In this document: positions 1 through 10,009 of the stretch, piece after piece
How positions within the stretch are numbered: position 1 is the first letter of the stretch
Layout: each line of letters begins with the position of its first letter
From: Echiichthys vipera
Lineage: Eukaryota; Chordata; Actinopteri; Perciformes; Trachinidae
DNA length: 64,000 nucleotides
Assembly (NCBI GenBank): GCA_963691815.1
Contig: OY829645.1
Coordinates: forward strand, 620,001-684,000
Direction: 5' to 3'
Made by a program: the position numbers and the translations under genes
Notes under the pieces: model-generated
The model's database searches: none
Seen by the model: only the letters and a program-made list of their open reading frames with translations
Told to the model about the DNA's origin: nothing

Positions 1-560
1 CTGATAGTCCGGGAGCGTAGGAGCGGGTGAGGGAAACGAGCGGAGCCAGGTCCAGGGTGAGCGAGCGAGCAACACACTCGGAGACACGGGGAGATCCAGT
101 GGAGGAGAAGCAGATAGGTCCAGTGATGGAGGATGTTTAGCCGGCTGGCAGTTAGCTAGCTGGCTAACACAGCTGGTAGTCCGGGAGTGGGGGGAAGCAA
201 GGAGAACTGCGGGGAGGCGAGATGAGGTGAGAGACGCGGGCGGTGGCTAACGCTGGCTAAACTGACACTGAGACGAGGGGATAAAAATAAAACAAAGAAA
301 GAAGAGACAGATAGACACGAAAAACGTTGGACGGAGACAGGGATAGAAGCGGCAGTCAACAAGCCAGACGCCAGCAGTGCTCTAACCCGGACGGAACATC
401 TCGCGAGAACGAGAACGAGGAATGTGTTGGAAAAAAAAAAAAAAAAGGAGACAGACTGTGATGCTGTGCTGAGTGTGAAAAAGATAGAGCCAAGTCCACT
501 TGATCTATTTGATTCCAAATAGATCAAGTACGATTGCACGGGACATTAATTTGTTTTTTT
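1..560. other. GC-rich leader-like stretch, unassigned
   Basis: This stretch is G- and CpG-richer than the DNA that follows. The motif TAGTCCGGGAG occurs at 5-15 and again at 177-187, each in a similar GAG/GGG-rich context, as in tandem 5' leader units of some retrotransposons or in a 5' UTR. A run of A lies near 430-446. Open frames here are low-complexity and not convincing. I do not recognise a gene. Confidence 0.3.
498..529. repeat. Perfect 14-bp inverted repeat with 4-nt loop
   Basis: The arms 498-511 and 516-529 are exact reverse complements (ACTTGATCTATTTG and its complement) separated by ATTC. It would form a strong hairpin in DNA or RNA. No transposon ends or T-run terminator accompany it, so its role is unknown. 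Confidence 0.85.
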
Positions 561-1480
561 TAAGCCGCATATTTTACAGTTTGTTCCACGGATTCTGTGA
601 ATAAATGTGGACAGACATTTATGCGACACGATAGTCTGACGCTGGCGTGCTGTTAGGACACGGTAGTTACGTTTCCCTTCTCTGCCATGGCTTCCCACTA
701 CTCTATGAATCAAACAGGATGGGGGATGAGAAATCCTCGTCACTGCCTGTAGGTTTCTATGATTGGTTGATCGGCATATGTTTAGGGTGATGCATGAGGC
801 GGACTAGCCAATGGTGTGATTTGGCTGAGGAAAGCCTGATGCATCTGTGCAGAGCATAGAACAGCAATGGATAGAATGCGTCCTACAGACGATACAACAA
901 TCTCTCTGCTTTGGAAGATCGTCAGCATATTCTTACCTTCACCATCAAATATCATCATATTGCCCCCCCCCCCCCCGAGTTTCAAGGCCTTCAACCACAA
1001 TGATCTTGATTACTATTACTTTAAAAAGTGCTTTTTGGACATATTTCATCTTTAGTCCCTGTCCAGGTGTTAAAAAAGGCTTCCTAAAATACATCAAAGC
1101 AAGAACATAAAAGAAGCGCTTTATCATTTTACATGAAACTGAGAACAGAAAAGGGACAAACAAATATTTTTCTTTAGTTACAGAAACGTCCCTCCAGTGT
1201 ATATTTTTAGTTTCTATTATATAGCCCACCTTTCTTTCACTGTGTACTTATTGTCATGACCTCCATTCCTTTGTCTTGACCACAAACCTAATTTCTGGTC
1301 TATAATGAAACGTCCGAAGTAGTAACCAAACCAAAGCTGAGAGCATTTTGAAATTTTACTATTCTTTGTAAGCCCAAATCTCAAAAGAAGAGGTGGATGA
1401 ACAGGAAAGAAATGAGGAGAAATGGTGTAGTGTGTATGTTAGTGCATATGTGGTACTGCACAACTACCAACCAGTGATCA
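561..1480. other. No gene seen; contains poly-C tract
   Basis: Nothing codes convincingly here. A 14-base C run occupies 963-976. CCAAT motifs occur in both orientations around 760-820, but no promoter can be assigned from them. Confidence 0.5.
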
Positions 1481-1481
1481 G

Positions 1482-1517
1482 TGATGATGACGCAGGAGTT
1501 GTCACCCTATAAAATAG
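1482..1517 (+). promoter_or_regulatory. Candidate TATA promoter, possibly of kiss1
   Basis: TATAAAATAG lies at 1508-1517. About 13 bp upstream is TGATGACGCAG, a CRE/AP-1-like site. A splice donor follows 100 bp downstream, and the first coding exon of kiss1 begins with a splice acceptor, so an upstream non-coding exon is needed. Linking this promoter to kiss1 is inference from order and orientation only. Confidence 0.4.
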
Positions 1518-1539
1518 ACCTCTGGTCCAAGAGGGGGTG

Positions 1540-1617
1540 GGGTGTGGGTGTGTGTAGGGGGTGGGGGTGGGTGTGTGTGTGTGTGTGTTATCAGTCAGCG
1601 CTCACCTCAGCACAAAG
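1540..1617 (+). other. Candidate non-coding first exon of kiss1
   Basis: The expected start lies about 30 bp after the TATA box. The exon would end at CACAAAG followed by the strong donor GTAAGATC at 1618. It is G/GT-rich, with a (GT)n run near 1570-1590. The next acceptor used by kiss1 is at 6258, giving an intron of about 4.6 kb. Its start is not fixed by sequence. Confidence 0.3.
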
Positions 1618-1638
1618 GTAAGATCACAGCATCACATT

Positions 1639-1793
1639 TCATATCCACTCAGGTTCTGTTTGTATCTCCAGGAAGTCTTTGTTTGATGATATGAGGATGT
1701 AGTTACTGTAGTTCAGGGTCTCACAGTCCCATCGGGGAATTTGTCCGCGTAGCAGTGCACCATCGGCAGGGCATGAGGACAGAGTGACTGGAG
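1639..1793 (-). CDS. Possible terminal coding exon of unknown gene
   Basis: Read on the minus strand, a pyrimidine-rich acceptor (TTCTCTTCATTCAG) ends at 1794. It is followed by an open frame of about 50 codons to TGA at 1639-1641. The peptide is of mixed composition, with two Cys and two Trp, unlike the low-complexity shadow frames nearby. It contains CPADGALLRGQIPRWDC and ends EIQTEPEWI. I do not recognise the family. No upstream exon was found, so it may be an exon relic. It lies close to the proposed kiss1 first exon on the opposite strand. Confidence 0.3.
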
Positions 1794-1799
1794 CTGAAT

Positions 1800-2880
1800 G
1801 AAGAGAACAAGGAAACCAAATTGAGGAGCTGAGTCTACAAATGTTTTTTTGATTCTTGGAAACTGTGCTGAAGTCAATGCAGTAATTGATCAGAGGTTGG
1901 AGTCAGACAAAAAGGTAATTTGCAACTATACCAGACAGGTTTTTAACCCTCTGATGTCTAAGACTATTTTCTTGATTTTTACATACTTACTTAAATTCCC
2001 CTTTTGAGAATACTTGCATATAACATAAAGTGTTTTGTATGGAAATGTTCAGAACAAACTCAGCTTTATGTACAGTGAGGCCCAAATTTGTCCTAGAGCA
2101 ATGTGTAAAGAGATTATTTGGCCCAAAGGCTGAACATTTTATTCCATTTTTGAATCTATTATCTATCTATTATGAAAACATACTTTAACTCATGTGGATA
2201 CACTGTTTGGGTGCTTAGGTTTACAAAAGTAGTGTAATATACGACTAAAATAGTAGATCAAAGTAGAATAAATGTCTAAAATGAAATTTTGTCAATACTG
2301 TTTTGTTTTTTTAAGCCTGTCACACACTTTCTCCATAGAGGGACTGAGAAGAAATGTGACTTAATAATGACTTCATACTACATATCTAGCTTCATGGAAT
2401 ATGTGCAAATGAAAAAGAATGACCACTCCAAAAGTTTCTTTTCCAAACCAAATATTTACTACATACAAAAAACACACAAAAAACATGATTTACAATATTT
2501 ACATAATGTGCATGTTTTATGCTTCATATATTTAGCTGTGCCATGTGCTGGTGGTTGTGGGGGAGGTACTTGTGCTAAAATAAATGCCAAACAAATCCAT
2601 TTATATATACTATTTGTAAGTGAAGCTCACTTTTACAAAACTAAATGACTATAATACTTTACTATTAGACAGTCAATTTTGTCAGGCAAAGTTCATGGCT
2701 ATTGAAATATATACCAATTTTACGCATTGCACACAGAAGCACACTTTGGCCAATCTGGTCACATTTACGCACCATTTTTGTAAAGTAAATACACCTACCC
2801 ATCTTCAAATTAATCTCTATTGTTTTTTTGTATTGCATTCACGCCACATTAACAAACCCATGAGCAGCACAAGGAGCAAT
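1800..2880. other. AT-rich, no gene seen
   Basis: AT-rich DNA with no supported coding frame. The longest open frames have Lys/Phe/Tyr-rich composition typical of chance AT-rich frames. If the kiss1 first exon is right, this is intron. Confidence 0.5.
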
Positions 2881-2996
2881 TTGGGGTTCAGTGTCTTGCC
2901 CTAGGAGACTTCGACATGCGGACTCGAGGAGCCGGTAATATCACCGTTCTCTTAAATGGAAGACGACCCGCTCTAACTCTTAGCCAAAGCCGCCCC
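2875..2996. repeat. Fish dispersed repeat fragment
   Basis: The text GGGGTTCAGTGTCTTGCCC, followed by a CTTCGACATGCGGACTCGAGGAGCC-type tract, matches a short repeat seen very often in teleost genomes. Related sequence occurs here at 13090-13330 and 53100-53240. It is a fragment without recognisable ends. Confidence 0.5.
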
Positions 2997-2997
2997 T

Positions 2998-3483
2998 CAT
3001 GAATGAAGTCACATAGACCAGAGCAATGAATGGAGCCACGATAGACCAGAGCAATGTATGAAATTACGATAGACGAGAGCAATAAATCAGGTCATGATAG
3101 ACCCAAGCAATGAATGGAGTCACTATAGACCAGAGAAATGAATAGAGTCATGATAGACCCGAGCAATAAATGAGTCACGATAGACCCGAGCAATAAATTA
3201 AGTCCTGATAGACCGGAGCAATAAATGAGGTCACGATAGACCCAAGCAATGAATGAGGATGAGGTCACGATAGACCAGAGCAACAAATGAGGTCACAATA
3301 GACCCAAGCAATGAATGAGGTCACGATAGATCCGAACAATGAATGGAGTTACGATAGTCCCGAGCAATGAATGAGGTCACGCTAGTCCCAGACAATGAAT
3401 GAGGTCATGATAGACCAAATCAATGAATGGAGTCACTATAGACCCGAGCAATGAATGAGGTCACGATAGACCTGAGCAATGAA
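2998..3483. repeat. 28-bp minisatellite, block 1
   Basis: About 17 tandem copies of a 28-bp unit of the form GATAGACCAGAGCAATGAATG plus AGGTCAC, with scattered base changes between copies. Since 28 is not a multiple of 3, the frames drift, and the open frames that cross it are by-products. It lies in the inferred 5' intron of kiss1. Confidence 0.9.
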
Positions 3484-3659
3484 CTGAACAGTAAAACACA
3501 AGTACAATCTGTAAAGAAAATAAATATACGTAGTAACCTACAAGCCAACAAGTGCAGTAACTATGATATCACTAATAACATACGGTAAGTTCTGCTCAAT
3601 TTCGGTATAGGCTGTGCTTCCTTTCCCCATGTAATTTGGCTCTAATAATATATATAATA
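3484..3659. other. Unique spacer inside the minisatellite
   Basis: About 175 bp of AT-rich sequence with no copies of the 28-bp unit separates the two blocks. Either it was inserted, or the two blocks expanded around it. No TIRs or target duplication were recognised. Confidence 0.5.
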
Positions 3660-4032
3660 AACGATATACTCGAGCAATGAATGAGGTCATAACAGACCAG
3701 AGCAATGAATGGAGCCACGATAGACCAGAGCAATGAATGAGGTCACGATAGACCAGAGCAGTGAATGGAGTCCAGATAGACCAGAGCAATGAATGAGGTC
3801 ACAATAGACCAGAGCAGTGAATGGAGTCACGATAGACCCAAGGAATAAATTAGGTCACAATAGACCTGAGAAATGAATGGAGCCACACTACCCCCAAGGA
3901 ATAAATTAGGTCACAATAGACCTGAGCAATGAATGGAGTCAAGATAGAGCCGAGCAATTAACAAAGTCCCGACATACTAGAGCAATGAATGGGGTCACAA
4001 TAGACCAGAGCAATGAATGAAGTCGACGATAG
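3660..4032. repeat. 28-bp minisatellite, block 2
   Basis: About 13 further copies of the same 28-bp unit, in the same orientation as block 1 and ending at a GTCGACGATAG variant. Copies differ by substitutions and single-base indels, so the array is moderately old. Confidence 0.9.
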
Positions 4033-5210
4033 ATATAATCGTATGGATTATAACTTTAATTAAGAGTAATGTTTTATAAGAGCTTGGCTGAGGCAGAAGG
4101 ATATTAGTCATCTTCAAGTTGAACCATCACCATATTATGAAGCATCAATGTCTCCAAACAGGGACATGTCAAACACAGATCCTGTAAAGCTACTCACAAT
4201 TTGAAGTTGGTCTGTAATGTTGGTGTATGAGCTGTTGTGTGTAAATTGTGTGTGTGCTGGAACTGGGAGAGAAATATAACTAGGGGAGCAATACTAGAAT
4301 CCTGGTTCGTTGTTTCTACTTCTTCATCATATCACTTCACAAGACAGAGTACGTGAGCAGTACATAGGAAATCCAGATGCAACACAGTAGCAAATTTCAA
4401 TTTGCTCTGCAGCTGCCTCTGGCCAAGCCTAGCTAACTGAAGCTAACCCCCGGCTCAGCCTACTCTGCTGTTGTGCCAAATGTAAGTGATGCTTGTGCTA
4501 ACCAGGGGTCTGAATGCTTCTAAAAGAACAGAAATTAGTTCTCAGAGGAAGTGTGTGTTGTAGTGTGATCAGCCGTCAGTGATTTAACCTCTGAAGCCGT
4601 GCAGGTTATGCCCGGTCTCTTTCCCAGCTTCACTCTGCACTGACTGCTTTCTTCTTCTTCTTCTGGATTTCCGGCAGACTAGATGCCTAAAGGCATGCCG
4701 CTGCCATCCGCAGTTCATAGTTATATCCATTATATTATATCAATAGGGACAACCTGGTTTCCATCAAGGACTGCAACAATAGCGGCTTTGGTGAGCCCCT
4801 GGGTATTTCAAGTTCGATTGCGCTTACCACAATCTCAATGCTGATTGGCTTTTGCAGCACAGCTTCATGCGATGTCGCTTGAAAAGTTACAATTTTTCAT
4901 CTTCAAGCGACCCACGCAATGAGGCAATAGATGCGATGGACGCATCATCGCTTCATCGTATTGCTCTGATCGCTCAAAAACACGCCGCCCAAAGCGACAT
5001 TGCGTGTCATCGCATCATTTACATTAATTTTGAATGGCAGCTTGACGCTTTCATCACCTCCATCGCTTTTGGTGTGAATGCTAGGTTATAGCGTATTCTA
5101 GGTTGGACTGGGTTGTGAGTTTTCAAGGACTCAGTCTAAGGGTGGTGTTGATCTGGCTAGAAGACCCTATCCTCTACTTCTTCCAACACAGATAAGGTAG
5201 TTATTAAGTC
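4033..5210. other. No gene seen; probable repeat debris
   Basis: No supported coding sequence. Positions 4850-5095 carry a GCGAT/ATCGC-rich tract ending in CTCCATCGCTTTTGGTGTGAATGC, which resembles a decayed DNA-transposon end. Positions 4650-4710 contain a CTT-rich run before GGATTTCCGGCAGACTAG. Neither has recognisable paired termini. Confidence 0.35.
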
Positions 5211-5216
5211 CTCAAT

Positions 5217-5490
5217 TCAATTCAATTCAATATAATTTACAGCGCCAAATCTTAGTCATATCATATCTTTATTATTATTATTATTAATCATACACAGTAT
5301 TAATCCAGCAATCTTGTCCACACAGTGGTGACGAAAACCATCCTTTTAACAGGCAGGGATATTGGACAGACCTAGCTCTTTGGTGGAAGGCCATCTGTCT
5401 TTACCGGTTTGGGAGAGAGAGAACAAGAGAGACACCCAGAGATACACAGCAACCACAACAATAACATCAACAACTATGATAATAATATAA
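5217..5490. repeat. SINE-like dispersed repeat, copy 1
   Basis: (AATTC)n, then AGCGCCAAATC, CCATCCTTTTAACAGGCAGG, GGCCATCTGTC and CAGCAACCACAACAATAACATC. The same order of blocks occurs at 8450-8650, which supports one dispersed family common in fish. A MITE begins directly at its end. Confidence 0.6.
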
Positions 5491-5493
5491 GAT

Positions 5494-5826
5494 CTCTCGG
5501 GTGGAGATCTTTTGGGAAGAGACGGAAATACTAGTTGCTAATTGAATAAATCATCTGTCTGTGATAGACAGTCTAAATCAACCAATCAGATCAAGGAAGC
5601 GTATGACATACTAACAGAGCGTTGAGGCAAAGTAAACAACATGTCAGTAAAGGATATTTGCCAGCTAAAAAGCAAGCCGCTTGCTAACGCTTTTTTCTCT
5701 GTGATCCTTCTGTTGGAATATGGACCGGGACCTGATATTGTGCCTGCTATAGGTATCACAGACAGATGATTTATTCAATCAGCAACTAGTATTTCCATCT
5801 CTTCCCAAAATATCTCCACCCGAGAG
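5494..5826. mobile_element. MITE with 73-bp terminal inverted repeats
   Basis: The arms 5494-5566 and 5754-5826 are reverse complements with only about three mismatches and start CTCTCGGGTGGAGAT. Total length is 333 bp and the interior does not code. The low divergence between arms suggests a fairly recent element. A clear target-site duplication is not visible, so the superfamily is open. It sits in the inferred kiss1 first intron. Confidence 0.8.
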
Positions 5827-5829
5827 TTC

Positions 5830-6258
5830 CCAGATGGATATGCAAAGCATATGCGAATTATGCAAATCAATCTGGCGAAGTAAGGTTAGATCTCTATAGG
5901 GCATCTTCGGCGTGGAATAAGCTCCCCATCAGTTTCAGGCAACCCAAACATCATTCATTATAAAGTTGATATTTGTGTTGTGTTTTCTGTTACAAATAAT
6001 GCCAAGAATTGAGAATCAGTCACATCTAAAGTGTATACCTAATACTGCCTGCAACTGTACAACTGTACAAGTTGTAGGAAGGTGTTAAAGGTTACATGTT
6101 GACAATTAATAATAAATATAAGTAAAGTCATACATAACAATAATCCAGACTTTATGTTGAGTCTGTCTGCAGCAAATGTATATAGAAGCAACATGCTCAA
6201 ACTTTCAAGGCACCCTACAGTGATTAATGTTTTTTTAACAATTTCTTTTTGCTTGCAG
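5830..6258. other. Intron sequence, no gene seen
   Basis: Non-coding up to the kiss1 acceptor. Near 5910, a short tract could be read as the AWNKLP-type C-terminus of a LINE protein, but it is too short to call. Confidence 0.4.
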
Positions 6259-6286
6259 AGGGACTTCAGCAGCTGTACTGAGTGTC

Positions 6287-7989
6287 ATGATGCCACGACT
6301 CATTGTTGCTCTGATGATGGCTGCTTTGTCAACAGAGGTCTACACCTGCAGCAGTTTGAAATACACCTACTGCAGTGAAGGTACATAGTTCTGGAGGCTT
6401 TAATAGCATTCTGCAAATACAGGTCCATGCATAACCTTGGATTACACTACACACGTGTACATGTCAGCCCAACAACAGCGGTTGTGGTCTGTCTTCAGTG
6501 TCTACACTGACCAGAGTTGACTGCGGATTAATATGTTTTTTTCAAATAAGGTCATATGCTCCAGGTAAAGCATGCCCACAAAGTAAAGCTACTCACAGCT
6601 CCGGTAGAACCTGCTGATGTTTACTACATGTAGCTTTCTAGATGAGACAAGGGTTCATTTGATCCAAAATGCAATGTAAACTGCACTAAAATATTTGATT
6701 TAATGTCCGTTCAAGGAGGAAGTAAACATATCGTATTGTATACTCAAATAACTGCATGAAACTCACATTTGTATCTTAGATGTATGGTGTTACACAAGGT
6801 GCTGCACTTGAGGAGTGTGTTTTGTAAGTCTTGCTGTTGGAGGGCTTTATAACCCACTTCCACTCTGGTTTGACATGAAACTACTCTCCATGCGAATGCA
6901 CAAATAGAGTAAGAGTGGGTGGGTGGGAGGAGTGTGTAGGGGCTGGATCAGAATGGGGCTTTCCTGCCGGTAGCAGCAGCCAACTATCTCACAAAATCCC
7001 AATAAAGTGACAGGCTTATAAGGTATAACTTCAGCTAAAGTCAAAATGAACCAGTTATATTTCAAGCAACACTAAATCAACAAGGAGAATTATGCCTTAA
7101 CCTAGGGGTTCCCAACCTTATCACTTTAGTGTAGTGTGGTGTATGTTTTGGTACTATCATTAATTATTATGGCAAAAATAACAAAATTTGTCTTAATCAT
7201 CAATAGAATGAACACCCATCACCTGTGATTTTCTGCCTTTTCAAAGTTAAAAAGCTTCACACTTGCTGTTAACAAGCTCACAAACTGGTATGCTCACAGA
7301 CCAGCCTTAGAGCAGCAAGCAGTGGTGAGAGAGATAGCAGCTTTTGACAGGACAGAGACACATCTCTGTTTGAGACACGTGTAAATAAATAATAACATGC
7401 AATGTTATATAAATTAGATTTGAAATAGCAACAGTGTAAAATAAATGTATTGTAATAGATAAAGCTAACGTATCTGTTGTCCCTGGGTATGTATACCCTA
7501 CAGTGCACATTTAACAATATGAAAATAAAAGGTATAATGTAAATAAACTCAAACAAACAGTAGCCTATAAAAAACAAAAAAGGTTAAAATTGTGTTTTAG
7601 TTATATTACTTTTTTACAGTATATTAACATACTATATTTCGCTGTATTCCTTTTCTGTTTTGTTTAAATCTGAACTTACCGCCTTTTCAAGTCATAAGCA
7701 TTGTGAATAAGTTTACAAAATCAGTAAGGTGGAGACAGAGATCTTTTGTCTTGTTTGTTCTTCAGATCAGGCAATACTCAAAACCCTGAGAGGTTTAAGC
7801 CATGCATCAATACCTCCATCAGCAAAGCACATTTCTGAGAATCTACCTGCTAAGGTCCATTCAACTAATGGAAAGTTTCCCAGGACAGCATGGTGGATCT
7901 TAAAGGTCGTCCTGCCTCAGACTAGCAGGAAACGTCAAGATGTGTCCTCATACAACCTGAACACCTTTGGTCTACGTTACGGAAAATGA
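6287..7989 (+). CDS. kiss1: Kisspeptin-1 precursor (kiss1), two coding exons
   Basis: This encodes the precursor of the secreted, amidated neuropeptide kisspeptin-1, ligand of the GPR54/Kiss1 receptor, which acts on reproductive-axis neurons (family knowledge). The exons are 6259-6380 (acceptor TTTTTGCTTGCAG, ATG at 6287, 31 codons) and 7766-7989 (acceptor TTGTTTGTTCTTCAG). The phase-1 junction makes an Asp codon. The product is 105 aa, which is normal for the family. Residues 1-20 form a signal peptide (core LIVALMMAALS). Residues 86-88 are the RKR cleavage site, 89-103 the 15-mer QDVSSYNLNTFGLRY, then Gly104 as amide donor, Lys105 and stop. Teleost Kiss1 normally reads YNLNSFGLRY; here Ser is Thr98. 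A second ATG at 6290 is in frame. Poly(A) signal follows at 8104. Confidence 0.93.
6381..7765 (+). other. kiss1 intron
   Basis: A 1385-bp intron with GT at 6381 and AG at 7765. It is AT-rich and holds no supported gene. The open frames on the minus strand at 6850-7065 and 7278-7577 have no recognisable features. Confidence 0.8.
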
Positions 7990-8103
7990 CAGGAAACCTG
8001 ATGTCTGTGGTTATTCTGTGTTAGATTAGATATCTTTACTGATTGTATTTGAATTATATTTGAGAGTAGGAAAGAAAAGAAAAAATGTAACTTTTAAAGG
8101 ATC

Positions 8104-8109
8104 AATAAA
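8104..8109 (+). terminator. kiss1 poly(A) signal
   Basis: AATAAA lies 115 bp after the kiss1 stop codon and is followed by an A-rich tract. This gives a short 3' UTR of about 130-150 bases, reasonable for a small neuropeptide transcript. Confidence 0.7.
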
Positions 8110-8449
8110 AAAGTTAAAAATATTAATCAATCTGTTTCCTTGAGTGACCCTATACAGAAGAAAGGGGATAACTGAAGTGTACACTCCAGGGCCTGTATTC
8201 ACAACACATATGATGTTAACACTAGGAGAACTCCTAAATAGTATGAAAAGTCCCTTACTTAGAATGCCCCCTTAAAACCTGTTCACAAAGCTGCTGAGAC
8301 ACCTTTACTAAGGAATTGGGAGAAATCTCTTAATTGAACTTATTTTATAGTGTTAACTTTTTCTATGATTTGTCTCAAGACACACCATAAAGAGTAGGTC
8401 TAGACCGCACTCAATGATTTGTTTTTGATTTACAGTAACCTAACAATGC

Positions 8450-8650
8450 CCCCATGAGGATCAGTGGTGATAAAAACCTTCCTTTTAACAGGCAGGAACG
8501 TTAAAAGATAAAAGATCTGACTCTATGGTGGTCGGCCATCTGTCTTGATTGGTTGGGGCTGATAGAAAGAAAGAGAAACCCAGAGTTGCACAGCAACCAC
8601 ATTAATGACATTAACAACTATGATAATAATATAAATATGACCAATAATAA
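8450..8650. repeat. SINE-like dispersed repeat, copy 2
   Basis: Shares ordered blocks with 5320-5480, including AACCTTCCTTTTAACAGGCAGG, GGCCATCTGTCTTGA, CACAGCAACCACA and AACAACTATGATAATAATATA. The two copies are in the same orientation, about 3.1 kb apart, on either side of the kiss1 coding exons. Confidence 0.65.
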
Positions 8651-8727
8651 TTATAACAGTGGATATACTAGAATGATATGAATAACACCAATAAAGGCAT
8701 GAATGATAATAGAAATAACAATAATAA

Positions 8728-8948
8728 ATACACCCTCCAACCACAAAGCGGGTTGCATTGACAGAGTGGTGCTGTCCGTATTTCTGCATGTTAACTCCAC
8801 AGGAAATAAGCAGCTGAAGAAGTAACGTGACACTGATAGCTACAGCAAAGAGGCTGAAAACAATAACCGAAATCTGAGATAACCGTGTCTTGCCCTTTTT
8901 CTGGTGAATGAACCTCGACTTGATTTTGACTGGTGGACTGATATTCAT
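8728..8948 (-). CDS. Possible first exon of a type II membrane protein
   Basis: Minus-strand ATG at 8948 opens a frame that begins with about 25 mostly polar, basic residues. A hydrophobic segment of about 23 residues follows (ISVIVFSLFAVAISVTLLLQ), then SCGVNMQKYGQHHSVNAT with a possible N-glycosylation site. That is the layout of a type II signal-anchor protein. Past about 8728 the frame becomes Tyr/Ile-rich low complexity, so the exon probably ends there. A diverged copy of its last third lies on the + strand at 24362-24450. This may be a gene start, a gene fragment, or an unrecognised repeat. The family is unknown. Confidence 0.3.
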
Positions 8949-9389
8949 GATATTTATTCAGCTGATTCTCCGCTGTGGAGCTGAATCAACGGCAAGACGG
9001 GACATGACTGTCCTGTTGTCCGTGGATTTAATCATTGTTTACGTGTGTTTTTAAATAAGTCCGTTAGTCCACCAAACAGGCATTTTAGCTAGTGTTAATG
9101 TGGCAGTTTTGTGGTAGTATATTTAAATAGCTTAGCTGTTTTTCATTGTACAATACAGTGTATATCCAGATATACACACAGGTATATTTATGTGTATTTG
9201 CTGGTTATTCTGTATACAGTATACATTTAATTTTCATTATTACAGATAACCCCACTTTAATTTATTTCTAATTTAAGGATAAATGCAGGTGTGTTGGTTA
9301 TATAAGCTGTTTGTGCTGTGTTCTTCAGTTGGCCATTGGTATTGAACAGCCTGAGTAAAAGTGGATATTGTTTTTAAAGTTGCCATTTT
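8949..9389. other. No gene seen
   Basis: AT-rich DNA without supported coding frames. If the 8728-8948 exon is real, its 5' UTR and promoter would be here on the minus strand, but no TATA box in a fitting position was recognised. Confidence 0.4.
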
Positions 9390-9965
9390 TCATGTGCCGT
9401 GCGTCACATATTACACAGTTGCTGATCAGCTCAGAATATAACATCTGCATGTCCTTTTTTAAACTTAAAACACCATGACTGTGCAGACAGCACAATATGT
9501 TATCTCAGTTTAAATAGTGAAAATTGGGAAATTACAAGTGTTTCATTTTGTCGTTTCTTTTTCTTTCTTTTTTCTTTTCCCATTTAATACTGTAGGTCCC
9601 GTGATTGAACTTGTCTATCTGCCCTGACAAGGTGAAGCCAAGCCACAGAACCGGAGGAACTCAGCAGTTGTTTTTTTCCCATTGATCCATTTTTCCAATT
9701 GAGTTCTGGTGAACTGTTACAGTGATACTGTAGGTGTGTTAGGGCCCATCCACACAAATACATGTTTTCCTGTAATCGCACAAATTTATTAGCATTTTGG
9801 CCGACCATCCACCCGCAGCCGGTGTTATCAGAGCCTGAAAATGGTATCTTTTGTAACCAGGTCCCAGAGTGCGAAGATTTGAAAACATTGTTGTCTGGAT
9901 GGCGAAACCGCATACATTGTTAAATGATGTCGTCATCGTCCCACCTCCGACCTCTAACCCCGTGG
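9390..9965 (-). mobile_element. DNA-transposon fragment, copy A
   Basis: The interval 9395-9760 is the reverse complement of 20600-20945: both contain the GCTGATCAGC, ACATCTGCATGTCC, GCTTCACCTTGTCAGGGC and CCGGAGGAACTCAGC blocks. The sequence GTTAGGGCCCATCCACACA near 9738, with a matching phase-shifted tract out to 9960, resembles the terminal region of fish non-autonomous DNA transposons. No intact transposase frame remains. Confidence 0.5.
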
Positions 9966-10009
9966 CGTCACATAATAACAACAGGGCTGCTATATCCATC
10001 CATATAGAA

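Noticed and set aside
156..539. 127-codon minus-strand ORF rich in Ser, Phe and Leu
   Set aside because: Complement of purine-rich low-complexity DNA including a poly-A run; no domain features.
3092..3789. Minus-strand ORFs with repeated SIVT/GLS text
   Set aside because: Translations of the minisatellite; the unit length of 28 shifts frame and nothing suggests a protein.
2998..4032. CRISPR-like array of 28-bp repeats
   Set aside because: No unique spacers between units; it is a tandem minisatellite in a vertebrate genome.
6287..6380. Signal-peptide exon taken as an alternative first exon of the Ig receptor
   Set aside because: Its phase-1 donor joins in frame to the kisspeptin exon at 7766, and the receptor has its own signal exon at 12232.
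7278..7577. Minus-strand ORF with hydrophobic N-terminus in the kiss1 intron
   Set aside because: AT-rich Ile/Tyr/Phe composition, overlapping frames, no splice or domain support.
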